The notes below the pieces were generated by a model. That model worked only from the letters and a program-made list of their open reading frames with translations. It did not search any database and was not told the origin of the DNA. A DNA stretch of 64,000 nt. It comes from Gracilaria domingensis. Taxonomy: Eukaryota > Rhodophyta > Florideophyceae > Gracilariales > Gracilariaceae. This document shows, piece by piece, positions 1 to 11,303 of this stretch. The stretch's first letter is position 1; each line of letters starts with the position of its first letter. The stretch lies in NCBI GenBank assembly GCA_022539475.1, contig VCMS01000038.1, forward strand, positions 186,001-250,000. The letters are read 5' to 3'. The translations under genes and the position numbers were made by a program.

Positions 1-291
1 TGGGGAAAGGAAGTCTACCTCGATGGTAATAAGGACCCGACCACAGGGGGTCTGCTTTGCTGGTTCTGCCTCTCGGGTGATCACGTTGCCTATAGGTGCG
101 ATAAGCTACCGCCCGGCCTTCGAGATAATCTCGTGCAGGCCAGGCAGGAAAACCACTCTCACCTATTCGGTTCAGACCGGAACGAACCAACCGGTAACAG
201 GACAGGACCATCTGGATCTCGTCAGGTCAACCTTGTGGAACAGGAACCGATCTTGGAAACTTCCTCTGCTCCCAAGCAGGAGGAAAACTAA
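1..291 (+). pseudogene. G1 gag C-terminal part with CCHC zinc knuckle (partial)
   Basis: Frame 1 is open from the first base to a TAA at 289-291, about 96 codons. It contains the nucleocapsid knuckle CWFCLSGDHVAYRC, a perfect C-X2-C-X4-H-X4-C pattern, at about residues 20-33. The rest is polar and low in hydrophobic residues, as expected for a gag tail that binds RNA. The 5' part lies outside the window, so the start cannot be seen. The pol frame is open from about 204 and lies in the -1 frame relative to gag, giving roughly 87 bases of overlap. That arrangement would suit -1 ribosomal frameshifting, but I see no classical slippery heptamer. No internal stop is present in the visible part. 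Confidence 0.75.
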
Positions 292-299
292 AACCGGTT

Positions 300-3200
300 G
301 TGGTTGAGGCCACACCCAACCGGAAATTGGAAGGCCATTCGATACCGAAAGGATTGGATGACACCGAGAAGGACGAGAACAGTACACCAATGAAGGTTAT
401 GTTCATGAAGTACAATAACTATAAAGTTGGTGTTTCGCTTTGTTTCTCACGTTCCCATGCGGTGCCTGCAGTTTCTGTACTCGATACCGGTGCCAGTCCA
501 TGCATATTGAACGCTCGTATGGTCCCCAAGTCGGTATTGGATACACTCAAGCAGGAAGCCACACCCGACCCTTTGGTAGATGCGAACAACCGCCCTCTGC
601 TAATCAGAGGAACGCTGACCACGATGAAGCAAATTGGAACTTGGAAGGTACGAGTGAAGTTCTACGTGGTGGACCGATTGGCTGCGGATTGCATCCTGGG
701 AACCAGCTTCATTGACAACCACGTCAAAGCAATCTTCCCCGGATCGCAGACAATCCTGCTCCGCTACGGTGGTAGGGTTGCCATTCAAGGTCACACAAAG
801 ACCAAGAATGGATGGGCTCGAACACCAACACGGAAACTCCCAACCAATACGGTTTCCAACAAGGTTAGACTCACCAAGAAGGTTTCCATACCGCCTATGC
901 ACCAGACTACCGTAACGGTTTCATGCGATACACCAGGACTGGTAACGTTGCAGAACCATCCGAGGACAGCGGAACGACATCTTACCTTAATGGCTAACGG
1001 AATTGTTGGGAACGTACCGCACAGACCATTTCAGGTATACCTCAGCAATTTCGGAAACCACACGATGAACTTGCCGAAGAATACCGTGATAGGTGTTGCT
1101 CTACCAGCCCCAAGTGGTGTATTCATCATGCCAACCGAGTCTGGCGAGGTCACCTACTCTAAGGAAGGGGGGAGGAAATCGTTTGCGAACAACCAAGTGG
1201 TATCGACGAATGCTGACGAAAAGACCGTACTGGCTGACACCAAGACCTATGCGGTAGAAGCCAGGAAGAAACTGGAGTTAGACCCAGTAAGGGATTGGAG
1301 GGAGGAAGTCCATGTAGGTGAGGACCACTGTCACAACAAGCGACGTATCCTCCGTCTCCTTGAGGAATTTGAAACCATGTGGTTGGGCGAATTAGGTGAG
1401 ATCAAGGCGGCCGAGCACCGCATCAAACTGGTGCCTGGCTCCAAACCAATATGGCAACAACCCTACCGTGCAGGTCCGAAAGCCCGCGGTGTGGAGTTGG
1501 AGGAGGTGGAACGGATGCTCCGTGAAGGTGTGATTGAACCCGCTCAATCTGAATGACCCAGCCCAGTGGTGTTGGTTCAGAGACGGGGAGATCCTAGAAT
1601 GAGGTTCTGTATCGACTATAGAAAGTTTAACAATGTCACCGTACGGGATTCGTACCCAATACCTAGGATGGACGAGTGCATTAATTCCCTTGGGGATGCA
1701 CAAATATTTACCACTTTGGACGCCAATTGCGGCTATTGGCAGATGCCTATAAGGGAAGAGGACCGAGACAAAACGGCCTTTACCTGCCATGCTGGTCTTT
1801 ACCGTTTTACTCGGATGCCTTTTGGTCTTTGTAACGCACCCGCTACCTTTCAGCGAGCGTTAGATATTATCTTTTCAAAGGTCAAGTGGAGAACCGCATT
1901 GGTATATCTAGATGATGTTATCATCTATTTCAGATCGGTGGAAGAACATTTCGTTCATGTCCGTCAGGTGTTGAGACTACTACAGACCGCAGGGGTAACG
2001 TTGAAGCTCCGCAAGTGCTTCTTTTTCCATACCAAAGTGGAATACCTGGGCCACACAATTAGCTCAGGTCGCCTTTCGGTTGCAAAGCGCAATTTGCGAG
2101 CAGTCCAGGAAGCGAAAGTACCGCGGTCCCAGACCGAAGTGAGATCCTTTATTGGTCTCTGTAATGTTTACAGAAGGTTCATCAAAGGATTCGCGACCAT
2201 TGCGGCACGCTTGAATAGGAAGCTCCTAAAAGGTCAGCCAATGAGGTTTGAGATCCTCTCGGACGAAGAGATGGACGCGTTCGAAACGCTCAAGCAAGCG
2301 CTTCTGAACCCACCAATATTGGTGCTACCCAAAGCTGGTTACCGCTACACGCTGGATACGGACGCTTCCGACGCCCAAATTGGTTGCTGCCTCATGCAGG
2401 AGCAAGAAAACGGCGACAAGCTACCTATTGGTTATTGGAGTCGAGCACTGACCGAAACGGAGAAGAACTACACTGTCACCGAGATGGAATGCCTAGCGGT
2501 AGTGTGGAGCATACTGATGCTCTGTCCCTACCTATATGGTGAACGTTTTACCTTGCGGACTGGTCATGACTCCCTTAGGTGAATACTGAGATTATCAGAT
2601 GCGTCCGGTCGGTTGGCCAGGTGGACATTACGTCTATCCGAGATGGAGTTCGACGTAGAGTACCGTCCTGGTATAAAGCACGAAGTCGCAGACGCTCTGT
2701 CTCGTCTGAGTACCGATGGGTTAGATACCGAACCGGTGGAAGACGACATACCGTGCTTCACGATTTCAACTGACCCAAGTGGTATTTTGACCGATACGGT
2801 TCAGGGAGTGTGGGAGCTACCTGGTGAAGGTGAGCTGTGGAATGAGAATCTGTACCAAGAGGTCATGGCTCTCGAGGAGATGGACATCACGCCCATCCCA
2901 AGAGAGGAGTTCCTTCGGGAGCAAGCCAACGACGCATATTGCAAGTCGTTGGCAGACCAAGTTGGTAAGAAGGGATCTCAGTTTGACATCGACCGAAACG
3001 GATATTTCGTACGGAAGTCGAACCTCGATGGTCTGCTCCAAAAGATTGTACCGAAATCCTTGCGGCCTAGAGTCCTTTACCTGACTCACTTTCCCAGGCT
3101 GGCTGGTCACCCAGGTGGTACGAGGACTTATTACACCCTGAAGAGGCAGTTCTACTGGCCGCATATGGCACACGATGTGTATTCCTTTGTGGCACAGTGT

Positions 3201-4577
3201 GAGTCATGTTTGAGAACCCGTGGTGGTGTGCGCAAACATAGAAAGTACCTCAAGCTGTTCCCAGCAGCGGGCTCTATGGTGTTTGTCGCTATTGACCTTT
3301 TAGGTCCACTACCAAGAGCCTCAAGGGGGTACCAACACATTATGGTTATCACCGATCGGTTCTCAAAACTAAGTCGAGCTATACCTCTGAAGGACACGAA
3401 GAGTACCACTTTGGCTGTTGCGTTTCTCAGCAATTGGATTTACCCATATAGTGCGCCACTTTACTTGCTGATCGATAATGGTTCGAACCTTGCGGCGAAG
3501 TTTTTCGAAGCTGTTTGTCACCTTTTAGGTATCAAACACTACTTCACTACCGCCTACCACCCGCAAACCAATGGGCAAGTGGAAAGGTTTAACCAAACGT
3601 TGGTCTCGAGATTGCGCCACTACACTAAGGAACACCAAACTGGTTGGGATGAGCTGGTTCAGCCGCTTACCTATTCCTACAACCTACAGGTGCATCGCTC
3701 TACGCAGACAACACCGTTTGATTTGGTGCTGTCGCGTCATCCCCCGGGTATTGTCGTTCACGGTGAACCCACAGGGGAGGCACCCGCTGGTTTTTTAACT
3801 CCCGCTCAGGTGAAGAGGAATACCCTACTGAGGTTGAGGAAAGCTTTGAAGTACGCGCAGAGCAAGCTCACTGCCGCTCAGCGACGCTACAAAGCAGACT
3901 ACGACCGAAAGGTAAATGGAGTGGTATCGGTAGAACCCGGTCAGTATGTCTACCTAGACGTACCCCCAAAAGGTTCTGGACCAAGGCCTGGTGACGAGGC
4001 AGATGACGAAGAGATTGACCGCGAGGTTAACTCTAAGTTACTCCCAAAATCTACGGGTCCCTATAAGGTTCTGAAGTCTACTGACCAGACGGTGACGATA
4101 CTCCAAGATGGTCTGCACAATACTGTGTCAATTAACCGCGTATCGGTAGCACCGGAGACGGTTCAACACCGTAGGGATGCGGGAGAACGCGCGCGAGATC
4201 GCCGTGCGGTTGAGCTTCGCGTCACACCAAGTGGTGAAGAACAACCTTTAGAGGTAGGTGAAGACGAAGGCGGAACCGATCCGGACTACATCTCACCCGT
4301 AGAGGAGCCAAGTGACCCTGATAGCGAAGCCCGGAAAACCTTGAAGGACATCGCGACGGACGCAGAGAACCAAGTGGTAGACGCACAGGAGTCGGATGAA
4401 TACCCTGTGGAATCCATCGTCGGTCACGAACGTACACCAGAAGGTCTTAAGTACCGCGTCCGGTGGTATGGTTGGGGGCCGGAGGGTGACACTCCTGAGC
4501 CCCCCTCAGCTATCCCTAGGAAATTTGCGATCCGATACTGGCGGAGGCGAGGGGAACCTATGGCACCGCACGGTTGA
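300..4577 (+). pseudogene. G1 pol: protease, RT, RNase H, integrase, chromodomain; two in-frame TGA
   Basis: One frame runs from about 300 to 4577 and is interrupted only by TGA at 1554-1556 and 2580-2582. Part one (to 1556) has the retropepsin motif LDTGAS near residue 62. Part two (1566-2582) has the RT catalytic YLDD, MPFGLCNAPATFQRA, and RNase H LDTDAS. Part three (2613-4577) has an H-X6-H...C-X2-C zinc site, the integrase D,D,E residues (AIDLLGP, LIDNGSN, VERFNQTL) and, near the C-terminus, a chromodomain (VESIVGH...YRVRWYGWGPE). Both TGA codons sit where Gypsy polymerases have tryptophan: before PSPVVLV in RT, and inside LR-W-ILRLS before integrase. TGG to TGA explains both. There is no frameshift, so the copy is recent or otherwise little decayed. 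It cannot make a full polyprotein without readthrough. Confidence 0.88.
1161..1175 (+). promoter_or_regulatory. Internal polypurine tract-like site in G1 pol
   Basis: AAGGAAGGGGGGAGG, preceded by CTCT, lies between the protease and RT regions and encodes KEGGR. A near copy (AAGGAAGGGGGAGA) lies just after pol at 4607. The unrelated-sequence element G2 has the same motif at the matching place in its pol (50621-50635) and directly beside its 3' LTR. This suggests a second plus-strand priming site, like the central polypurine tract of Ty1 and lentiviruses. That role is inferred. Confidence 0.45.
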
Positions 4578-4606
4578 CTTGTCTAACAACATCTGTTGAC
4601 TCGTCT

Positions 4607-4620
4607 AAGGAAGGGGGAGA
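4607..4620 (+). promoter_or_regulatory. Candidate 3' polypurine tract of G1
   Basis: AAGGAAGGGGGAGA lies 30 bases after the pol stop and is the expected primer for plus-strand DNA synthesis. However, no LTR-like TG start follows directly. Two more purine runs of the same type occur at 5506-5522 and 6785-6795, so which one adjoins the LTR is unresolved. Confidence 0.4.
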
Positions 4621-4623
4621 CAT

Positions 4624-7310
4624 AGTCTCCCCCCTCTTTTGTCGCTACTAACTTATAACCAATTGGTAGCATGAGGTAACTAACCAAACGGAATATTCGC
4701 GAAAAGTTGCAAACACAAATGAACGCACCTGTTGGTGGTGAAGAAACCTCAAGGGAGATGGCGCCCATGATCAGTAATGATGAAGACGCGACGCTTATAT
4801 GGAGCCGTGGAGGTCGTGCGTAGCACGCGCCGCACCACGCGGCGCACGCCCCCCGGTCCTGGCACGCGCCTCACGCGTGCAAGACCAAATGGTGGAAATC
4901 AAAAAATTTGCCTTTTTCAGATGGCAAGAGTGCACGCGCATCATGCTTCGAGCCTGGCGCGAGTAACCGATTCGGTATACACTATTGTGGGTAGCGTGCC
5001 CGCGCACGCACGGTCAAAAAATTCAAGTATTTTGACCTCGCGGCGGTGCTAAATCGGGCATTCTCAGCCTCTGAAACTGTCTGGTTTCCGAGATACAGAA
5101 CAAAAGATGTTTCGGCGTTTTTGGTACCATTTGGTGGGGCAATTTCGGCGTCAAAGTTTTTGATTCGCCTTGCAAGTAACCTCTTGGTGTGAACGCCTCG
5201 CGCGCCTGCATTCAGCCCAAGAGGCGATGCATTCTCCCTGTGGTACACTGCTGGACACCACAAAGACACGCGCGTAGATCGCAAGCACCAATATGGTACA
5301 GCGCAACGCCTCACACTCTGCGCACCGTGCTGCGTTGTGTACCATGATGGTCTGGTACCAACTTGGTATTGCAGAGCATTGTCTTGGTGGCGCCCTAGAC
5401 GGAACCGAATAGCAGACCTCCATGGATCTGAATAACGTTTACCACTTGGCTTACTTTGATTCCTTCGAAGGTGTTAAAGTCTACTACCACCGTGGTACGC
5501 TGGTCAAAGGAAGGGGGGGAGAAGCTTATACTCCTTCGTTTTCAATGACCACTTGGTGAAAGCTAGACACCGGAATAGTTCACGACCGTACAGGTGACGA
5601 CTTAAAAGGTTCTTCGCGTAGGAAGAAACACCAGAAAGGTTTCGAAGCTCGGGAGGAACTTACCACTTGGTGAAGCGACGAGAAGTGAACGGAGGAGTTC
5701 TTCGCCATTCGTCCGACAGTACCGCATGGTTATTCTAGGAACTCTAACGAATAAGAAACCTCTATTGTAACGACCGAAACGGTTCGTAGAACAGCTGAAA
5801 TGCACCACCACGGTTTGAGAAGCAGATGAAAGCTACCAATGGGTGAAGAAGAAAATTGAACCTTTAGGTGTTATAAGACCAGTTGGCGAGTACCGAACGG
5901 TAGATTGAAGTTCTCAAAGAGAGAAGAGTACCGAAAGAATGCTAATTGGGAAACGATTGAGACCACGTGGTGAGAAGAAGGAAAGTGTTGGAAGGAAATT
6001 CAGTTCGTTACGGATGGTTACCAAAGTGGTACAGAAGGGAAGCGGGCTACCAGAAGAATATGTACGGAAATACCAAATGGTTATAGCGTGCCCAGAAGGA
6101 CAAGTGAAGGAACCACGACGGTTTAAGCACAAACCACGAGAGTACTGGGCGCGAGCTGAAACCTTTCGGTGAGCAGCTTGGTGGGATAGAACGGGACCGG
6201 ATCGCACCCTTTGTCGGCGATTCGAGGAGACCAGAAACGGTCACCAAAGACGTTGCGAACCACCACCTGGGTACTCCAATGTGACAATTAGTTAATTGGA
6301 AGTTAGGTACTGACCTAACTGGTACTGGTAGACATACCGGACCGGTTTGCAGTTGTACCTATTCGGTGGAATGAGATCTGAGTGGCTCCAGAAGCGCTCA
6401 ACTTCGAGGGCGCGAGTTTCATTAAGCGCCATGTAGGTGAAATGGAAGAACCGCTCGGTAAGAAAGAGTGCAATCTCCACATGGTGAGTGGGAGAAATGC
6501 ACACCATCTTGGGTGGAATTGAACTTAACCAATTGGCATATCTGAGACCGCAACGGTATTATGAAAGGAGCTCTTCGAAGAATGGGGAGAGCTATGACAT
6601 ACCTTGAGAGGGAGACCTTTTCGCTGAATTAAGACGAATTTACTTCTATACCACATGGACGCAACGCAACATTATGCCTAATACCAATTGGTTTTTCTGT
6701 TCTAATGAAGAAGAGAACCACACGGTTAACACAAAGGAAACCACGATGGGGATTCAAGGGAGTCACGGGGCGTGTCTCATGGTATAGGAAGGGGGTCTTT
6801 CGTACAATAGATTTTACCTAATGGTTCTGCTACAAAGGGGATTATGAGGAGGAATTGACCGATTGGTAATGTGCTACAGATCTACCACGTGGGTGTTGAC
6901 GGCTTTGTGGACATTCTACTAACTAGTTATTAATTTAGATAATTTATTTAATGATGTAGATATTTTAGAGACGCACGTGGTGCACCAGACAATAGGTCTG
7001 ACACGCGTGCGAGATCGCGTTGACCCGGCAGCCATACGTAGGCGCTGCCGAGGTCCGCGTCTTCTACAGATTGTAAAGTAAGCACCAACTTGGTAAACTC
7101 TTGCCTTTTTGGTTAAGGACTACCACCGCTAAGGTCTTGTGCGTACGCTTGCGCTCTCGCTTGCCGTTTCCGATACGGCCGGAGCTAGCAATCCTACCTA
7201 CTGTACCACTGGGTATTCAGGTGCTCATCTACCGTCGTGGTTCGTCTCCTACTTCGTACCTTATAGGTTGAGCCTTCGCTGGCTCCCCCCAACCGACGAA
7301 CACCGCCCGT
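4624..7310 (+). other. G1 3' noncoding/LTR region
   Basis: No credible gene is present. The stretch 4780-5060 is GC-rich with short inverted repeats around GCGCGC-type sequence. The remainder is of mixed composition. It should contain the 3' LTR, but TG...CA ends cannot be assigned without the other LTR. Purine runs resembling the polypurine tract occur at 5506-5522 and 6785-6795. Confidence 0.5.
4658..7094. repeat. Dispersed ACCA-N(2-3)-TGGT palindromes
   Basis: I find at least twelve copies: 4658 (ACCAATTGGT), 4884, 5126, 5341, 5357 (ACCAACTTGGT), 5486, 5548 and 5662 (ACCACTTGGT), 5962 (ACCACGTGGT), 6020, 6072, 6683 (ACCAATTGGT) and 7084. Several are perfect palindromes. Further copies occur in the coding part at 1192, 2312 (ACCAATATTGGT), 2956, 3634, 4226 and 4369 (ACCAAGTGGT). 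Chance expectation for eight fixed bases with a short spacer in 2.5 kb is well below one. The function is unknown; such dyads usually bind dimeric proteins. Confidence 0.7.
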
Positions 7311-8447
7311 GGCTATACGACAGGGAACGCGGGAGCTAAGTGGCAGGAGCTGAGTGACGGCGTTTTGCAGGGTTTTGGATTCAAGCAGCTCGTTTATGTT
7401 TCGCAACTTTTCTACTTGAAGGAAAACGGAATAGTTGTAATAATTGCGGTCAAAGTTGTGGACGATATAATTTTCGCAGGAAAGAGAAATAAGTTAACGT
7501 TTTTCATAGAAGAAATCAAACGCGATTATAAACTTGGCACTATCGTCTACGGACCAGGACAAATTCAATTCTACGGACTCATGATCACGCAGTCAGAGGA
7601 CATGACCATTTCTGTCGATGGGGACGAGAAGTTGAATGGATACGAAGCGTACACTCTCAGCCACACTCGCAGAAAGGAACAGGAATCTCAACTGAACAGC
7701 ATCGAGCTGTCCGCATTTCGCTCGCTCAACAGCTCCATCGGATGGTTAGGCGTTGCTGCGTCACCCTTTTGCTCTTTCGTAGCAAGTTATTCGCAACAAA
7801 AAGGACCTACACCCACTGTTAAGGACATGGTAACTGAGATAAATCTTTTGAACGGCTTGAAGAAGAAGGGAACTACTTTAAGATTCACTAGAATTGTCGA
7901 AGGAAAATTTAAAGTTTCTATGGTCGTATTCTCAGACGCAAGTCGCACCACGGACCACGGACGACTAGGATTTGTGGCGGGACTACTATTTGGAGAGCTT
8001 GCCGAGAACTCAGTAATTCACGTCGTCGCATGGTGTTCGCATAAGTCACGAAGACCTGTCAAATCAATTGGATCAGCAGAGACACTGGCCGCCGGGGAGG
8101 CGATAGACGAAGGTAAGGTTTTAGCAAAGGCTTACGAAGTTTTGCTGGGAATTCGAGTCAGACTTTGGATTGTCGTGGACTCAAAAGATCTACACGGAAC
8201 ACTATCAACCTGCAGAAACGCCGCTGATCGCTCGATCCGTGGAGATGTAAGTGTCATGAGGTACGAGTTCGAAACGAAGAATGTGGATCGAATGATATGG
8301 ACCCCTGGAAAGACGAACTACGGCTACCCTATGACAAAGACTGACAGCTCAATGAGTCTTAGTCTGCAGCTCATGCTTGACGACCGGAAAATATCGATTT
8401 ATTTTGCATCAGCCATAGCTTCGTGTTCGAGCCAATCGAAAGGTTAG
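7311..8447 (+). pseudogene. Copia-type RT (C-terminal part) and RNase H remnant
   Basis: An open frame of about 375 codons starts without a clear ATG and resembles the second half of a Copia polymerase. Near the start it has GFKQL followed by the hydrophobic strand and catalytic pair (VKVVDDIIFAG). Later it has the RNase H-like block with SDASRTT and the conserved Glu in AETLAAGEA. It ends in a short tail. Gag, protease, integrase and the first half of RT are absent, so the fragment is 5' truncated, probably at the junction with G1. The catalytic motif is VVDD rather than the common YVDD, and the intervening region is diverged from the C1 and C2 elements. This indicates a separate Copia lineage. 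It has the same strand as G1 but is not part of it. Confidence 0.72.
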
Positions 8448-8454
8448 CAGATTT

Positions 8455-8600
8455 GCAGAGAGGAAGTAGTATGAAATGCAAATGAGCAATGCAGTATTGG
8501 TTGCATTTGACGTGATGCATAACAAGAATGCAAGGGTAAGTGCATTTAATGTGATGCATAACATTGGTTGCATAGTGCATTTGGGCTTGGTTATCAACGT
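8455..8600. repeat. TGCAT-rich short repeat cluster
   Basis: TGCAT/ATGCA occurs about ten times in 130 bases. A unit of the type GCATTT-N-AYGTGATGCATAACA appears twice, near 8502 and 8545. The array is too irregular for CRISPR or a satellite. It could be a degenerate tandem repeat in a retroelement end. Confidence 0.45.
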
Positions 8601-8769
8601 GTGATTATCTGCGCTATTCCAGAGAGGACTGTGCACTAAACACGTCCTAGATAGAGTAGAGTTACATTACGTAGCATGAATGCACTGTAAGCATTTAGGA
8701 GAGGGCTACCTGTCTGGAGGCCTGTATAAGAGGCTAGAATTGCTGACTGCGCTTGGATTTGACGGCCAA

Positions 8770-9624
8770 TCACAAGCATCCGCAGACCAGCCGGACAAGA
8801 CAAACCTCAGTAAAGTGTGCTTCAACCCGCCAGTGTCTCAACCTTCTGTTAAATGCAACCTTGAAACGGCTGTTCCTCGCATCAGGGACGACATCGTGAG
8901 GCGTAGAAGTAGCATTGACAGTCTTCGCTTTCTTAGTGGTCTTGTTGCCATAATGCTCTTCAAACAATTCCTTCTTGCGGTCATTGGAAGTGTTCGGACA
9001 GTTCTTTAAGCGGTGTATGACATCACAATCTGGGTTGAGACAGGGCTTGTCCCATTCTGTTTCCTTACGCTTCCCAGTTCGTTTGGTGTCTACATCCTGC
9101 CTAGCATGCGCCTGACTGGCATTAGACTTGCCGCTGGTCTTACCCTTCTGCGAAGAATCGCCCTGTTTGCGACTTCGATCCCCTAATGTGCGAGATTGTT
9201 TAGGGTGAACTCGCGAAAGCGCGGTCTCAGTAACTGAAATTTCCAACGCGATATTGGAAACCTCACCTTGAACAGTCTGATGTTCGCAAGTTTTCCCTTC
9301 TTCCATCCTCGGCGCATCATTTTGATGCGCTCCTGCAGGACCTGTGGAGTAAACTTGTTCACCAGGCGATCCATAAACGTTTTCGCCATATCTACGTCTT
9401 TGAGAACCTCACACGCGTTGTTTTGATCGAGTGCGGTGATGACGTCGATAATAAAATTCGCGACGCCACCGGCTGGATCTTCCTTATTTGGTTTGAAAAT
9501 GACAGTACGAAGAGCGACATCGATCCTTTCGGAGAGATCCTTGGGGGTTGATAAAGAAGCGCGGTCAAACCAGGCCTTGAATTTCTCGTTAGTCGCCTCT
9601 TCAACTGTTGAAGCTCCTTCAATT
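8770..9624 (-). pseudogene. Retroelement H1 gag, C-terminal portion (split by C1)
   Basis: Read on the minus strand, this is the continuation of the gag-like frame that begins at 15038-14571 and was cut by the Copia insertion C1. With C1 and one copy of its target duplication removed, the frame stays open across the junction. It includes a helical gag-like region, then a zinc knuckle of unusual spacing (C-X4-C-X3-H-X5-C, CLNPDCDVIHRLKNC), and then sequence resembling the approach to an aspartic protease. It is broken by frameshifts near 9392-9389 and 9300. No RT follows to the left in this orientation, so H1 is 3' truncated. The family is not securely identified; a retrotransposon gag is the best reading. 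Confidence 0.55.
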
Positions 9625-9629
9625 TCTCC
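9625..9629. other. C1 target-site duplication (left copy)
   Basis: TCTCC directly precedes the left LTR, and the same five bases follow the right LTR at 14566-14570. A 5-bp duplication is the normal signature of Copia integration. Confidence 0.85.
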
Positions 9630-9961
9630 TGTTGTGGGGGGGTACGTAGATTGGTCTCACAAGGGGTTGGATCGACTCCTCGATCCGTTGTTTACTTGTT
9701 CGAGCTACCTTTTTTATCTATCACTAACTTCCAGTAACTAAGTCACAGACTAAAACTAATATTTGTATTTTCAATGCCCGCTCTTCTTCTAATTAGAGAG
9801 CAGCCCGTTTGGAACGCTCTACTGACTTGTCAATGCCAACCACTGCACCAGTGTGCAGTGCAACGTCTTGCACCATGTTGCTCCATGCGGACGTTGCAGT
9901 ATAACCAGACTGCAACGTACTTGAGCAACATGTGCTTTACAGACGTTTCAGTGTCTGCACA
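9630..9961 (-). repeat. C1 3' LTR
   Basis: Matches 14235-14565 over its whole length with scattered substitutions. It begins TGTTGTGG and ends CTGCACA on the plus strand. Confidence 0.9.
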
Positions 9962-10004
9962 CTCCCTCTCGATCCAAACGCACCAATGTCATACCAAACA
10001 TTTC

Positions 10005-11303
10005 TCAAAGACGTCTATGCGTCTTCGTGTTGTGGCGCTTCGTAAATAAATCTGCAGCTAACCCACTGCTTTTCCTGTAGCCAACTCCCACAAGTCCACG
10101 TTCCACGGAGTCTTTCACGAGATGATATTTCACTTCGATGTGCTTTGTTTTCTCGTTCAGAACTTCATCATGGCACAAAGAAATCATGCCCTGATTATCT
10201 CCAAAGATGTAAATACTTCTCAGAGCTTCGTGTCCACGCAGTTCGTTAAATAATCGTCGTAGCCACACTCCCTCTCGAACAGCGAAGGACATTGCAACAT
10301 ATTCCGCGTCCAGAGTAGACTGCGCCACAACAGTCTGCTTCTTGCTTCTCCACGAAATAGGTCCTCCAGCATACGTAAAGATGAAGCCACTAGTAGACTT
10401 TCTGTCCTCTCTATCGCCAGCAAAGTCTGCATCTGAAGTATCATCAGCACGATACACAATCTTAGCATCTTTCGTGGTGCTAAAGTACTTGAGGACATTC
10501 AAAGCCGCACTCCAGTGTTCGCGCGAGTACTGCTGCATGAAGCGCGAGAGATACGAGACCGAAAAAGCGATGTCAGGACGCACAGTGTTAGCCAGATGCA
10601 GCAAGGAGCCTACCAGTTCTCTGTAAGGGAGATTTTCAACATCTTCATTAACATCTGACGCCTTTGTCAAGATTGTGTTCTGGAGAGGAACGTTAACTTT
10701 GGCACCATCCTGTACATGAAACTGGGCAGCCAGGCGCTCTATCATCGGTTGATTGTGTAGACTGAAAGACTTCCTGTGAGCGCTACGTTCGATGAGCATC
10801 CCGAGGAACTTTCGTGGCTCATCGTAGACCCTAAGGTCGACATGGGCTTGTAATTTCTTCACAAATTCCAGCAACATGTCTCTGCCTTTGCCGACAATGA
10901 TACCGTCATCTACGTACACAAGAATGGTCACCCGTCCCTCACCACTGTTATAAAGGAAGAGACCAGGGTCGTTCTCAGACACAGTGCAGCCAATCTTCTT
11001 CATGATAGCCTTAAACTTGGTCCTCCATGCCCGTGATGCCTCCTTGAGGCCATAAATGGCCTTCTTAAGCTTGTACACGTGATCCCTACATTGCTCATTC
11101 ATGAAGCCTTCCGGTTGTTTCATGTAAAGGTCTTCAGTGAGATCACCATACAGGAACGCTGTTCTAACATCAAACTGAATAGCATCAAGATCATTGGCCA
11201 CCATGTGCGACAGTACGGCTCTAACTGTACCATACTTCACAACAGGGGAAAACAGTTCCTCATAGTCCAGTCCAGGACGCTGTGAGAAGCCTCGAGCTAC
11301 CAA
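10005..11303 (-). pseudogene. C1 pol: reverse transcriptase and RNase H
   Basis: This is the last third of the C1 polyprotein, about 432 codons, in the same frame as the piece upstream and separated from it by one TGA at 11304-11306. Motifs are VARGFSQ at the start, FDVRTAFLYG, YGLKEASRAW, the catalytic YVDD at residues 130-133 and VRPDIAFSVSYLSRFM. The RNase H block follows (SDADFAGD, KSTSGF, STLDAEYVA) and then the terminal DLFTK motif. The upstream TGA stands where Copia enzymes have Arg in the ARLVARG block, which a CGA-to-TGA change explains. No other break is visible. Apart from that stop the enzyme looks intact. Confidence 0.9.

Larger units (their letters stand above)
1..7310 (+). mobile_element. 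Ty3/Gypsy chromovirus G1, 5' end outside the window
   Basis: The order gag zinc knuckle, retropepsin, reverse transcriptase, RNase H, integrase and C-terminal chromodomain identifies a chromovirus-type Ty3/Gypsy retrotransposon. The window opens inside gag, so the 5' LTR and most of gag are missing. Coding ends at 4577. The next 2.7 kb has no convincing ORF and should hold the 3' untranslated region and 3' LTR, but without the 5' LTR no boundary can be set by comparison. The right limit is only an upper bound, because Copia-type coding sequence starts near 7311. The whole element, coding and noncoding, is unusually rich in ACC and GGT and in palindromes of the form ACCA-N(2-3)-TGGT. Confidence 0.82.

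Noticed and set aside
1554-2582. Reassigned UGA = Trp code in the host nucleus
   Set aside because: Most conserved Trp residues in the same proteins use TGG, the FkbM gene ends in TGA at its expected end, and one TGA replaces Arg. Kept only as a bias worth testing.
7139-7339. 66-codon ORF before the Copia remnant
   Set aside because: A different frame at its 3' end gives the clear Copia RT sequence, and the rest has no similarity.
8455-8600. CRISPR-like or satellite array
   Set aside because: The TGCAT units are irregular in length and spacing, with no constant repeat-spacer pattern, and the context is eukaryotic.
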